Below, one piece after another: positions 23,559 to 34,649 of a stretch of DNA of 64,000 nucleotides. Position 1 is the stretch's first letter. Every line of letters starts with the position of its first letter. The translations under genes were made by a program, and so were the position numbers. Source of the stretch: Tillandsia leiboldiana (taxonomy: Eukaryota > Streptophyta > Magnoliopsida > Poales > Bromeliaceae); NCBI GenBank assembly GCA_029204045.2, contig CM055065.1, forward strand, positions 52,189,398 to 52,253,397. The letters run 5' to 3'. The notes beneath the pieces were generated by a model that saw only the letters and a program-made list of their open reading frames with translations, was not told the origin of the DNA and ran no database searches.

Positions 23559-24929
23559 TTGGAGGAAAATAATACTACATATAAATAAATATAGTATATA
23601 AATATAGTCGAAAAATAATAAGGTGGCAAAATTGGGATAAGGTTCATTCAATTTTTTTGCTATAGAGGATGTTTATTTCTTTATTTTGTGAGAGAAAAAG
23701 AAAAAGAAAGAGAAGGATACAACCCATAAATGTATGGTTACTACAGGGACAAAATGTACTATGAATTATATGTATGATTTAATGAATAAACATAAGGTGA
23801 GGACAATTTCCTATCCTTATTCAATTTAAAAGTGGATATTAATTTCATGTCCAAGTAATCAGATTCAATAACTCTATCTGCAAATGCTAAATTCAGCTTT
23901 GGTAATAATAATATTACCTGTCCTTGTAAATGGAACATGTAATAACAATTTTCCTACATAACAGCTATAGCAATGGATAGGATATTTAATTAGTTCCACA
24001 CCATGTGATTCATAGAACAGTTTATGTTACAGGGAAAAAAAAAACATTTAAAGCTGAAATCTCAAAATTTTAAGTACTATTTTGAGTATAGAAAACAGAT
24101 GAAAGACTCAAATGCAACTAATCATTCACAAGAGGTGTGACCAAACAACCAAGAGATGGGTCCTAACTTTTCTTCAAATAGCACTATATTATGATTCTTT
24201 TTGCTTTTTTGGGGACAAAAAAATCTCTAACTCCTCACTAGATCACACTTGGAGAGAAGATACTGATATTGACCAATTTTTTTCCCACACAATAACCAAA
24301 GAAATAGGCCCCATTAATCAACCACACATCACAATGCAATAAAGCACTCAACAGAAAGGCCATGAACCAGAAACCATAAATAGAGTTCATGCACAACAGG
24401 TGCCCCACCTCCACTCACTCCCACATAAAAGTCCATAAACACCACCAAGAAAAGAACACTAATTACAATTCAATAGAAGATTACAATAGAAGTGTACCCA
24501 ATACTGCTAGATTAATAAAGACACAAAGCAGAAAGGAAGATGAGCCCACCATCACCCAATCTCATCTACTTTTAGCTTAAGAGAGTCATTTAAACGAAGA
24601 GTAGTGTTACACACATTCTTAAAACATACTTAACACCGACAACACCTCTGACAGGCTACACCACTCATTAACTGCTATGTATATAAAGCTGACTCATCAA
24701 TAATATTTTTGATAACATTCTGATGTGCATATAGCAGAAGTACTTAATGAAAGGAAAAAACCAACTGTCCCCCTCCCCACCCTCCCCCCACCACAAAGCA
24801 AAGAAACAAAAAAAATCCCCACCAGAAACTCACCCAACCCCTGCAAGCTACTCCACCACTACTGCCATCCTCTCCACCATCTTTTCATAAAACCCCAGCA
24901 CAAGCATCAACAACAATTTCCTCAAGAAA
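23559..24929. other. intergenic: pPLA-I 3' region and leader of the next gene
   Basis: AT-rich, no open frame of interest. The first 300 bases are probably the pPLA-I 3'UTR. From about 24760 the sequence becomes C-rich and resembles the leader of the gene at 24930. Confidence 0.5.
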
Positions 24930-25259
24930 ATGGAAACAAATCCTTCTCCTGTCGAAGTCGGAGCTCGAGGCACAATTGCTTCCTTAGTCTCTCAAGAGAT
25001 TGAGTACTTCAAAAACCTCGAAGTAGATCACCACAAGATCTCCAGCCAAAAGCAAAAGCAAACAAACAAAGATGCAAACTTCACTAGTGGAAGCATCCGA
25101 AATAAGCCGATCTCAACTGGGTATTCTCCGAAGAAGAAGAAGACACTGTCTAGTGGAGGATTTTTGCCAAGTATCTGCTCTGCCGTAGAAGTTGCGGAGA
25201 CCGCGAGGAGTGGATATAGAAACTTGAGAACAGAGGGGAAGGAGTTGGCTCAGGACTAA
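24930..25259 (+). CDS. small uncharacterised plant protein (convergent pair, plus member)
   Basis: Single-exon frame of 109 codons; function not recognised. The N-terminus carries VEVGARGTIASLVSQEIE, which resembles VKVGAMGTVSSLMSREL in the oppositely oriented neighbour, so the two are probably divergent paralogues. The middle is Lys/Gln-rich, then comes SSGGFLPSICSAVEVAE, a short hydrophobic patch, and a basic end. No signal peptide or membrane helix is seen. The ATG at 24930 follows a C-rich leader and is the first in frame. The stop at 25257-25259 overlaps the neighbour's stop by two bases, so the two transcripts must overlap in antisense. Confidence in coding is moderate and rests on the shared motif. 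Confidence 0.65.
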   Translation: METNPSPVEVGARGTIASLVSQEIEYFKNLEVDHHKISSQKQKQTNKDANFTSGSIRNKPISTGYSPKKKKTLSSGGFLPSICSAVEVAETARSGYRNLRTEGKELAQD

Positions 25260-25774
25260 GCAATGGATTCGGAGAGCTTAGAGAAGCCGAGCTTCTTAAG
25301 TCGGCTACTCATAGGGTTGTTGCACTTAAGGTCCACGACTTCGACAATGTAAGCATGCCCTTTCTTTTCTGCTTTGTCTATGTTAGGATTTCTATCAGTA
25401 AGAATATCGTTAGATCGTAGTATCGGGGCTCGGTTTCCGTTTTTCCGGGTACTGTTCTTTTGAGAAGTACTTCCATTGCTGCTTCCGGTACTGCTACTGC
25501 TATTGCTGCTGCTGCTGCTGCTGCTGCGGCTGCGGCTGCGGCTTTCTGGAGAGTCATCTTGCGGGGCTTTTCGTTGGATTGCTTTTCTGGGGCTGGCGCC
25601 GCATGGTACTGAAACTGGGGCAGACTGATGCCTCCTCCTTGATGAAGAAGGGGACGGCGGAGGTGATTTTTTCGTGGAATTCAATTCTCGTGACATTAGC
25701 GAGCTAACCGTGCCCATGGCACCGACTTTAACAGAGGCTCCATTTTCATTCTTGGGTTCGGTTGCTCTAGGCAT
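25256..25774 (-). CDS. small Ser-rich uncharacterised plant protein (convergent pair, minus member)
   Basis: Single-exon frame of 172 codons; function not recognised. Order: N-terminal VKVGAMGTVSSLMSREL motif (about residues 16-32), a Pro/Ser/Arg-rich stretch, a low-complexity Arg-Ser then poly-Ser region (about 75-105) encoded by a GCT/GCN repeat run at 25490-25545, and a C-terminal block with MSSRLKKLGFSKLSES. The protein is basic and probably disordered, with no membrane segment. An AG acceptor near 25872 suggests a spliced leader whose first exon may lie near the (GA)n tract at 27213. It overlaps its plus-strand relative tail to tail by four bases. Confidence 0.7.
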   Translation of the reverse strand: MPRATEPKNENGASVKVGAMGTVSSLMSRELNSTKKSPPPSPSSSRRRHQSAPVSVPCGASPRKAIQRKAPQDDSPESRSRSRSSSSSSSNSSSSTGSSNGSTSQKNSTRKNGNRAPILRSNDILTDRNPNIDKAEKKGHAYIVEVVDLKCNNPMSSRLKKLGFSKLSESIA

Positions 25775-25874
25775 TGCGTGCTTTTTACGATGGCAGAGAG
25801 CAGTTTAGATGGCGGTTAGTAGCGAAATTACTCGAACAGCAAAGAGGCAATCTCTGATCCAGAATCCTGCTATG

Positions 25875-27216
25875 TAAAAATGATTAGTAGTCGAAGTAAA
25901 GAAGTAATTGCTTGTTCTCATAAGTAAGTGAAATAAAAATATGATAGTATCACATAGTTGAATCCTTAACTTAAATCATGAGAAATTAACATGAAAGCTT
26001 TGCAAATTACTTTTCGACATTGAGACCCATCTCTAGCTATGACTATGTGTCAAACACTCAACAAATTAGAGCAAGCTATTTAGTATTTGTTTAGCCTGGC
26101 TTCTATATCAGTTTTCTACTCCAAATCTAGCGCTTATGCTGTAGCAAATAACTAAAATCCAAAAGTAGAAACTCTAATTCGAAGTTTCTTCTACTACAAT
26201 AAGAATCTGGATTCTAATGAAACAACTCTATCTGGTAATTTAGTGCTTCTCCAAAAGTGAACCTTGCTTATGACATGGGGAATAAGAACATCACAAGTGT
26301 TGCACAATAGATCACAATGATCCATCAAGATTAGCAAGAACTTACTTACCCAATTACAAAGTGCATGGTTAATTGTGTCCAAAGAAGCTCTAAAATATGG
26401 AAACTCTTTGGGACCATTTTAGTTGAAGAATATGACATGTCACCTTCCCTTACACTGCAGAAATGATCTAAAACACACCCACTTTTGAAAAGGATATCTT
26501 ACATTCCCCATCTGGTAGAGTAGTTGTTCAACAAATTATTTACTCCAAACACATAACCCCAATATCTTATTTCTTCAAAGTTATCCAAAAGCATGTGTGA
26601 AGGGAATAGTTTCTCCCTCAAAAAAAGGAAAAAAAAAAAAACAAAATTAGAGAGGACCCAGATTTAGTAGTTTACCAAATAAGAACAGTGTATGAGAGCA
26701 AAAGTTGAGTGAGTCAAATTTAGCAAAATCACTACTGAATTCAACAGAAACTTCTAATTAAATTGATGAAAAAAATGTAAATCAAAATAAAAATCCAACG
26801 TAGAGGAGGCATCAATCAAAAAAAAAAGGGGGTTCATTTCAAAATTACATATAGTTCGGATGATTCAATAACAAATAACCCAATAACAAAGATACATTTT
26901 TTTTAGCCACAAAGGTAAAATTTTTTCTATAAATAACATAAAAACCTCAACTTGATGCCCAAAAATATAAGAAAAATTGCAAAATTCATAAAAATAATGA
27001 TAAAAATCGAAGTTTTGGGAAATACCAACAACCCAAAAATTCACAAAAAAATGGTAAATTGCATAAAAGTAATGATAAAAATTGGAGTTTTGGGAAATAC
27101 CAACAACCCAACTAATAGCAGAAGCGCTTCATCTTTACTTCAATCAAACTCTCAAACTTAAAAACCAATGTTTGCAACAAAGAAAAGAAGCTCCTTTTTA
27201 AACATTACATAAAGAG

Positions 27217-27251
<35 letters not shown>

Positions 27252-27340
27252 CAGAGGAAACGATGGGGCAAAAGAAAAGTGATTTATGGAAAAGCTCCAA
27301 CCCGTGAACGAAAGTAGATTATCGGGGAAGCAGAGAAAGA
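25875..27340. other. AT-rich interval, probable leader intron of the minus gene at 25256
   Basis: No gene is seen. A two-copy direct repeat (26974-27037 and 27055-27110, sharing GTTTTGGGAAATACCAACAA) and a (GA)n tract (27213-27248) are present. Confidence 0.45.
26974..27110. repeat. two-copy direct repeat of about 60 bp
   Basis: ATAATGATAAAAATCGAAGT followed by TTTGGGAAATACCAACAACC is repeated with few changes about 76 bases on. Confidence 0.8.
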
Positions 27341-27540
27341 GATGCTTCGTCGCGTTTGGTCGAATTTAATGCGCGCGTTGCCCCATCCCACTCTGTCACT
27401 GTGTCGTGTTCCAGTGTCCCTACAGCGCTTCTCAGATGTTATCATGCTCTCTCTCTCTGATGTGATTTTAATTCTGCATATTAGGAATACAAATGAGCTG
27501 AAAAATTTATCTAAATTTGAATCCCTACTAAAATATATAT

Positions 27541-28592
27541 GATTTCAGATATGAATATAAGAGACAATAGATTTTGTCTCGATTCAATTTTGTAGTTTAA
27601 ATTTTAATTTTAATTTAAATATAGTATATTTTAAAATATGGTAGAGACAAGTAATTGTTTATGGGTCGGATTTGAATTTTAAAATTTTGGTCGGATTTGA
27701 ATTTTTTTTAAAAAAAATTTGTCTTGAATTTGACATTCCTAATGAAATAACTCTTGCTATTTATTTACGATAGAATATATTTAAGTTATTGTGCTAAATT
27801 ATTTATAAAGAGCAAATGCTCATTTTATCTTTCTTTTAATTTTGTTTATTTTTAGTATTATTTGATAATATATATATATATATAAAGTTTGATGATTCTT
27901 CGCTGAAGGAGAAAAGAAATAAAATTTAAAAATTTAAAAATAGAAATTTTAATTTACAGGTTTTTGCATCTTGTTACAATTTACAAACAAAAATTATAAA
28001 AAATTTATATTATTGTATTCTTTTGCAGGATTATAAGTATAACAAAAAAAATTTGTATATATTTTTTATGTATCAAAATATCAGTAGCTTATAAATGTAG
28101 TGTTTCATAACACTTGTAATAATACTCAATTGTTTATAATAATAATAATAATAAGTATATTATTCTAATAAATAAATAGGCTATAAATATATAATAAATA
28201 AATATATAATTTTGAAAGTTTAAAGTGTTGTGGAGGAACATGCGACACGAACTTTTCTCGTTGAGCGAGAACAGTCAAAACCGTCCCTCGTGATCTGCGC
28301 CGTACTTACACGTTGAACCGGACCGGACCGGACCGGACCGGACTACACATCACAGGAGTTGCTAGATTTATTTATTTATTTATTTTTAAAAGAACATATA
28401 TACATGTATGCTCTCCACTTCTTTTTTATGGATGTTGTTAATATATTTACTTAGATCTTTTTCACTGTATATAAATTAGTTTGGAGTGTTTTTTATTTTT
28501 TATTTTTAATTTTATTTTTTGGAGGATACCTAGGAGGAGATTTATATACACAATTTGATATGCAAAAAAATGTTTACAAGAAGAACATCTCA

Positions 28593-28636
<44 letters not shown>

Positions 28637-29455
28637 TGCAAACACTTTTGTTCATACCAAAAGTCTAAGGAAGTTTAAGGTATTTTAATGTATGAGTACG
28701 ATTGATTTTGTACTTCTAAGTTACTTTTAATGGAAAAGTTTTCGAATCAATAATTCATATGTTATTGAATATGATTTAGAGTATTTAAAAATTTTTAGCG
28801 TAAAAATTTTAAAATTAATAATTTTTAACTGCCGGTATAACATGCTTGTTAATTTAACACGGTAAAAGAATAGTAATAAATTGAATTTTTAATAGAAAAT
28901 ACTATTCACTATCTAGATAGAGATTTATAATTCAAATCTTAAATTAAAGAATCCGATTATTTATTTTTAGGAGATGATTCGATTTTGACCATTCATTTTA
29001 TACACTTGATGAGCTTTATTATAATTTTAAAAAAATTACAAAAATTATTTTCTAGAAGTTTAAAGTGTTCTAAATCATACTTAACGATATGGATCGTCGA
29101 TTTAGAAGCTCCATTATTAAAAATAATTTATAGTATAGTAATCCTATTGATCATATACATCTATATATATTAACAATTTTATAGTTTCATATCAAACTTC
29201 TAGTAATAATAATTAAATTTAAATATTTTAGTATGATAATTTAATTTTAATGAGTTAGTTATTATTGCTGTGAGTCGAATTGTTACATTTGATATCAGAG
29301 TCGAATACTAGTAATGTGTATGATCGAATCTAAACGAACGAGTCCAATAATTTCATATCGAATTTTTAATAATAATAACTGAAGTTAAATAGTTTTGAAT
29401 CAATAACTTAAATTCCCCATTTGATTACTATGTACAGAAATAAGTGAGAAATGTG

Positions 29456-29490
<35 letters not shown>

Positions 29491-30036
29491 GTGCTACTGA
29501 GATGGAGAAATTGATTGGCAATGAGTGATGCATGGCGTGCCCATCATGTCCGTACTCATCTTAATAATTAACTTGTCGCCTTGTCGAGCTATGCAAAATA
29601 AAAAAATTATTTAAAAAATATTAAAAATTTACATATGAATAATTTTACATGGAACAATAGGTTCATATCTAATTGGCTTAAATATTTAAATTTAATAAAT
29701 TTCATTAGATTTGTCATAATTTTAAGTCCATATGGATCTGAGCTAAACCGAAAACTCTCTAACAAAAAATGTGGCCATTATTTGTTGACAAAATCTGATG
29801 GAATTTAGAAAAATTGATTTGATCCAATTTAAATTATATCAGTCAATTTCACTTTCCAAACAAAAAATCAAAACTATTGCACCATATATATGTGCTTTTT
29901 TATAATTTATCATCACATCCTAGAAATTATTATACATAAATTGAAGTAATTTACGTACCACGCTGCATCGTTTAATCGAGATTAAGCGAGAAATTCATTT
30001 AGGCTTCTTAAAAAAAACTTTAATTAGTTACACGAT
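27541..30036. other. AT-rich intergenic DNA with microsatellites
   Basis: No gene is seen. It holds a CCGGA pentamer run (about 28318-28342), (TAA)n at about 28598-28635 and (ATT)n at about 29457-29489, plus the TRIM relic at 29180-29390. Confidence 0.6.
29180..29390 (+). mobile_element. decayed TRIM relic
   Basis: The LTR end AATTGTTACA followed by the primer-site remnant TTTGATATCAGAGTCGAA (from about 29287) marks a degenerate TRIM in plus orientation. A second LTR fragment (TCATATCGAATTTTTAATAA) follows at about 29354. Confidence 0.5.
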
Positions 30037-30051
30037 AATTAAGGGAATTTT

Positions 30052-30147
30052 TTTTTTTTTTTGAGAGAAAGGTAGCAAGCTACCCGCTTCATTCATCGAA
30101 AGACTGAATTCGGCTTACACGGGTGAGACAGCACAGGTCTCTAAACA

Positions 30148-30191
<44 letters not shown>

Positions 30192-30754
30192 AGAAGAAGA
30201 AGAAGAAGAAGAAGAAGAAGAAAGAAAACTCCTGATTCAACACTGCACGGGTTAACCTGATCCGGACCAAAGCGCCAGCACATCGCTAACCCAACGCACT
30301 GCACGGAGGGGGTCGGTGTTGATCTGCTTGAAGATAACTCTATTCCTTATATTCCAAAGGACCCACCAGTGCGCTACCAGCGAAGTCAGTGTCTTGTTCG
30401 TGTCAGGAACACTCTCTCTACCCACCTGACTCTCCCACACTCTTCGTACACTACTTCCCATCGCTCGGATATCCACGGCCCCGGCTCCCGCCCCGAACAT
30501 GAAACGCGCGAACACACACCCCGTAAAGAGATGGTCTGCCGTCTCCGGGAGAACCCCGCAGAGCACACAAAGGTTATTTCCGCACCAACCTCTATTCAGC
30601 AGGCTATCGACCGTGGGCAGTCGATTTTTTAGGGCAATCCAAATGAAAATTTTAACCTTCGACGGCAAGCGCAAACTCCAAATAGGAAGGGCAGCATGGT
30701 CGCGAATTCCCCCATCGATGAGAAAGACGTACGTCGACTTGACAGTAAAGCAAC
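30052..30754 (-). mobile_element. 5'-truncated LINE with perfect 13-bp target duplication
   Basis: On the minus strand it encodes the last ~170 residues of a LINE ORF2, ending with a zf-RVT zinc-binding region (CVLCG..PETADHLFTGC at about 30545-30590) and a tryptophan-rich tail. It then has a pyrimidine-rich 3'UTR, a terminal hairpin (GGTAGCAAGCTACC, 30071-30084) and a poly-A tail (poly-T at 30049-30061). TTAAGGGAATTTT occurs at 30039-30051 and 30755-30767. The open frame is a fragment and cannot act alone. Confidence 0.88.
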
Positions 30755-30769
30755 TTAAGGGAATTTTGA

Positions 30770-31560
30770 GTTTCAATTTGAGGGAATAATATGACTATGC
30801 ATGCAAAATTGCAAATAAAATAATATTAGAATAAAAAGATATGTTATCATCGAAACATAATTAGTATGCTAAGTTTTTCTCTCTCTCAAAAAAAAATCTC
30901 TCTCAAAAAAAAAAAAAAAAAAAAAAAAAATGTTGGTTCCAATTTGTGGAGCACGCATTTAATAGGCCAAATGAGGATAGCACGTGCATTTTTGTTGCTC
31001 ATTTATGCATATATTTAAATTTAAGTTTGACTAATGATGTGTAGATTCCCAAATCATTTTGTTGGTCAAAAATTAATGTAAGTTTGAGTAATAATGTGTA
31101 GATTCCCATATCATTTACCTTTTTGTTGGTAAAAAATTAACTACATTAATCACCAAGCCTAAGTACAAATTAATATTGATTATTGTTATATAGTGACATA
31201 ATTTGTACTTAAGAATTATGTTATTAATAATAAATATTCTCTTTTTACGAGATGTTGGTGATCATAACTGCTACTTCTAATAACAGAGAAGCCAATAGTA
31301 ACTAAGTTTGAAATGTAGGCCCATAACTCATTAATCTGCATGTGAATTAGAGTTTATGGAAGAGTGGCTACAGTTTGAGAGAACAACTACATTGAGAATT
31401 TGAATTCCATTATTAGCTAATAAGAGTAGAACAACAAGTGAGAAACAAATTGTCCAAAAAGAGGTTCCCTTATTCCTCATCATGGTATATACATTTTATT
31501 AATCGAAGGAAAAAACAACAGCGCGGTAAAATGCGAAGTAAAAGAAAAGAAAGGTAAAAA
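30770..31560. other. AT-rich intergenic DNA with a tandem repeat
   Basis: No gene is seen. About 31020-31080 is repeated at 31080-31140 (shared ATGTGTAGATTCCCA.ATCATTT). The last 60 bases are the probable 3'UTR of the epimerase gene. Confidence 0.5.
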
Positions 31561-31563
31561 AGA

Positions 31564-34125
31564 TCACTCGGCGCCGAACTCAAACAGCATAGTGTGCCTG
31601 TACTTATCACCAGGCTGAACAATAACTGAGGGGAAGTTCGGCTGGTTTATCGCATTCGGAAATCCCTGAGTCTCCAAACACAACCCTGCATGCTTTCCAT
31701 ATGTAGCACCGCCTTTTCCTACCACATTACTAACATAATTCCCAGTATAAAACTGAACACCAGGTACATCAGTCCATACACTCAGTACCCTCGAGCTCGA
31801 ACTATCCTTCACTTTAGCCGCTCGCCTCAAGCCCGATCTCTCTTCTCCAGAGCCCAACACATAGTTGTGATCATAACCACCTGGGACTTCATCAATTCTG
31901 CTTCCAATCTTATTCACTGTTGTAAAATCAAAGGGAGTACTAGTTACTGGTATGATTTCGCCGGTTGGGATTTGGTTTTCATCCACAGGAGTTATATGGG
32001 TCGCCCAAATTTGAATCGAATGATCGAGGATATTCCCGGAATTGTGGCCAGCTAGGTTCCAGTAAGTGTGCTGGGCTAAGTTGATTGGTGTAGGCTTGTT
32101 TAAGGGAACAGCTTCCATTTCGAGTTTAAGTGTTGTGGCCGATGTTAGAGAGTAAGTAGCAGTGACATCTACATCTCCAGGATAACCTGTTTTTAGAAAA
32201 TTGAAGCACTAGTTAGTTGATTCTCGGATTTATGTTCGATTGGGTCAAGCTCTTTTAAGGGGTCTAATTACCTTCTTCCCCATCTTTGCTATGATACTTA
32301 AAGGTGATTGACGGGTTCTTCCCCTGGTTGTATTCTGCAACATCCCACGGCACTTTGTCGAAGCCTTTATTTCCACCTGAAGATAAAGAAAAACATGATT
32401 AGTTAGCTCCGCTTGTCGCACATCTGTTCTGATTTCTTCATACTGATTGATTTGTGATGAAAGTAGAAGATGGCATATTGTACAACATAGCCAAAAGGAA
32501 GCTACACAATCTCAAATGTGGTAGAACAAGGAGTATAAAGTTTCCCCAGTCAGGGTAATTGAATGTCTAACAAAACAGATAGAGAAACAACCAATTATCA
32601 CAAGCCCTTCAAGTAAGCAGAAGAAATCTGACGAGCAAGAGCATCTTACTATTTATGCATCACGCTGTTGAGCAAATAATAGAAGCATAACACATGATGA
32701 TGAGAAGGATCAATTTCCAGTAAAACTGATTGTTAGCAACGAGCGCACAAACTAAACAAAATCAATTGGCGATCACGACAGAAAAGTAAAACCAAAATTG
32801 CACGACAGAGAATTAACACACAGATTTACGTGGAAAAACCCTTTGCAGGGAAAAAAACACGGACAAAAGAGGAGAGGTTTCACTATGTAGAAAAGAGGGA
32901 ATACAAGAGTTCTTCTTTGTACAATCGCTCGATCTCACTCTAGGGCAAATAAAAGAAAAATTAGGGTTTTTTCTTAGCGGATCGGATCCGTACCGCGGGG
33001 GGCTCCGCCCCCTGCACCCCCCGTCCGATGTCAGTGGTGGGCTTCGGGCTCGGGCCTAGCGGCCCGAGCCCTTCGCTTCCACCACAGACATTCACAAAAT
33101 TTCTCATCGCACCGCGAAGCCGTCGGCGAACCTGAATCATAATATCGAAGCGATTCTAATTTTGAGTCACATCTAACACTGATAGTAGAGTTGTTATACG
33201 GAATTGATCAAGTTTACATAAAATAAATAGAGAAAGAGAAACACAAACAGGATAATTCAAGGGAAACTAGTTCAAACAAATATAAATCCAAGTGGATTAA
33301 CCATTTCTTACCATGGAGGCTGTTAGGTGGATTATTGATCGGCAAGCAGTATTCGGCCCCATTAAGCGTAAACTTTCCTGCTTTGATTCTATTCGCGACC
33401 CGGCCGACAATGCAGCCAAAATAAGGTGCATTACCATTCTGATTATTAAATGAGACAAAAACAGAAAACCAAAGTACCAAAATTCAGATACATATGCTTC
33501 ATCTAGAACATAAAATGGATATTGCATTTTGATGATGAAAACAAAGAGCAATTTACATCTTTTCTCCTAACAATCAACAAAAAACATAATAATAATGAAC
33601 TTCTCTGTCTCATGAGATAATGGATAGAGAGAAACATCTAGTTAGAATAAGGTATCATCAGCTTAATTCTCCAAATAAAAACACTAAACCAAGTAAAAAT
33701 GAATGCATTTTGAGAACTGAATAGTGCATTTTCATGATCAAAACAAGAAAATTTCACATCTTTCAATCAATTAACACAAAAAAAAAACGTAAAAACAGTT
33801 AATTATTCTGGTTTCCTTAATTTACGGATCTAATTCATATTAAATATCTTACGAGGTAAGGGTCTAGAGAATCGAAACCGAGAACCACATCAGCGACATT
33901 CCCTGAAACCCAACACAAACAAAGCAAATTGGATACAAACACACACATAAGAGGGGTGAAAAAAAATTAGGGTTTTCTTTTCTCAAAAAAAAAAAAAAAG
34001 GGTTTATGGCCACCTTGGGAATCGGGGACGAGGAGGGAGGTGATCGTGGCGCCGAAGTTGGTCACTTTGACGGTGATGGCGCCATTGCTGAGCTCGAAGA
34101 GCTCCGGCTTCTTCTCCGACGCCAT
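31564..34125 (-). CDS. aldose 1-epimerase (galactose mutarotase)
   Basis: Interconverts alpha and beta anomers of glucose or galactose; no targeting sequence is seen, so probably cytosolic. Five exons (34125-34014, 33902-33853, 33438-33312, 32376-32272, 32186-31564) join in frame to 338 residues, the usual family length. Recognisable blocks are an N-terminal FELSNGAITVKVTNFGATI, GCIVGRVANRI and NSLHG (about residues 85-97), catalytic-site NLAQHTYWNLAGH with His171, GYDHNYVL, and the general-base block CLETQGFPNA with Glu303. The GC-rich first exon starts at the only ATG giving the conserved N-terminus. The third intron holds a 448-bp solo LTR. The poly-T tract at 34263-34301 lies just upstream of the gene. 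Confidence 0.93.
32731..33178 (-). mobile_element. solo LTR with 5-bp target duplication
   Basis: The 448-bp segment has terminal inverted repeats TGTTAG / CTAACA and is flanked by CTGAT at 32726-32730 and 33179-33183. It holds a GC-rich block (about 32990-33080) with GGGCTCGGGC palindromes. The TGTTAG...CTAACA ends suggest a Copia-type LTR. No internal region remains, so it arose by LTR-LTR recombination. It lies in the third intron of the epimerase gene, adding most of that intron's length. Confidence 0.85.
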
Positions 34126-34260
34126 TTTTCCCCCTTATTTTGCGATCGTTGCCCTAAACAGAGAGAGAGGGATCGGATTGTTGTAAAAGATCGCGAAAAT
34201 TTGGGGATTTTTTTTTTTTAGAGGGATTCAAAATGGGAAACTGTTACACTGATCCGGATC

Positions 34261-34262
<2 letters not shown>

Positions 34263-34301
<39 letters not shown>
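34263..34301. repeat. poly-T tract
   Basis: About 39 T, followed by a duplicated ATGGGCCTCCATTTT word at 34310-34343, in the intergenic gap between the divergent epimerase and TORTIFOLIA1-like genes. Confidence 0.8.
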
Positions 34302-34649
34302 CCGTGTGAAAATGGGCCTCCATTTTTTATGGGCCTCCATTTTAAGAGGCCTTTATTTATTTTTGGATTAAATTGCACGGTGACCCTCTCAATTATATGA
34401 GACTTTGAAAAAGCCTCCTCAAAATAAATTGACTACTAAAAATTAAAAGTTCAAAAATATTAACTAAAAAAAAAAAAAAAGTCGAGGGATTGATTTCGTA
34501 TTTTCCATTCAAAAATTTTAAAAAATAAAAAAAAGGAAAGAAAAAAAAAAACTCAACGCATCGTAGGCTCTCCCACAAACTCCTCTGCAACTCCATTTCT
34601 TCGTCACCTTCCTCCTCCTCGTTCAAACCCTAGCTCCCAATCCCCAACC

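Noticed and set aside
28318..28342. CCGGA pentamer run considered as a regulatory site or CRISPR-like repeat
   Set aside because: It is a short uninterrupted simple repeat without spacers; no CRISPR array is present in the window.
30089..30304. ORF with poly-Leu/poly-Phe
   Set aside because: It is the pyrimidine tract of a LINE 3'UTR.
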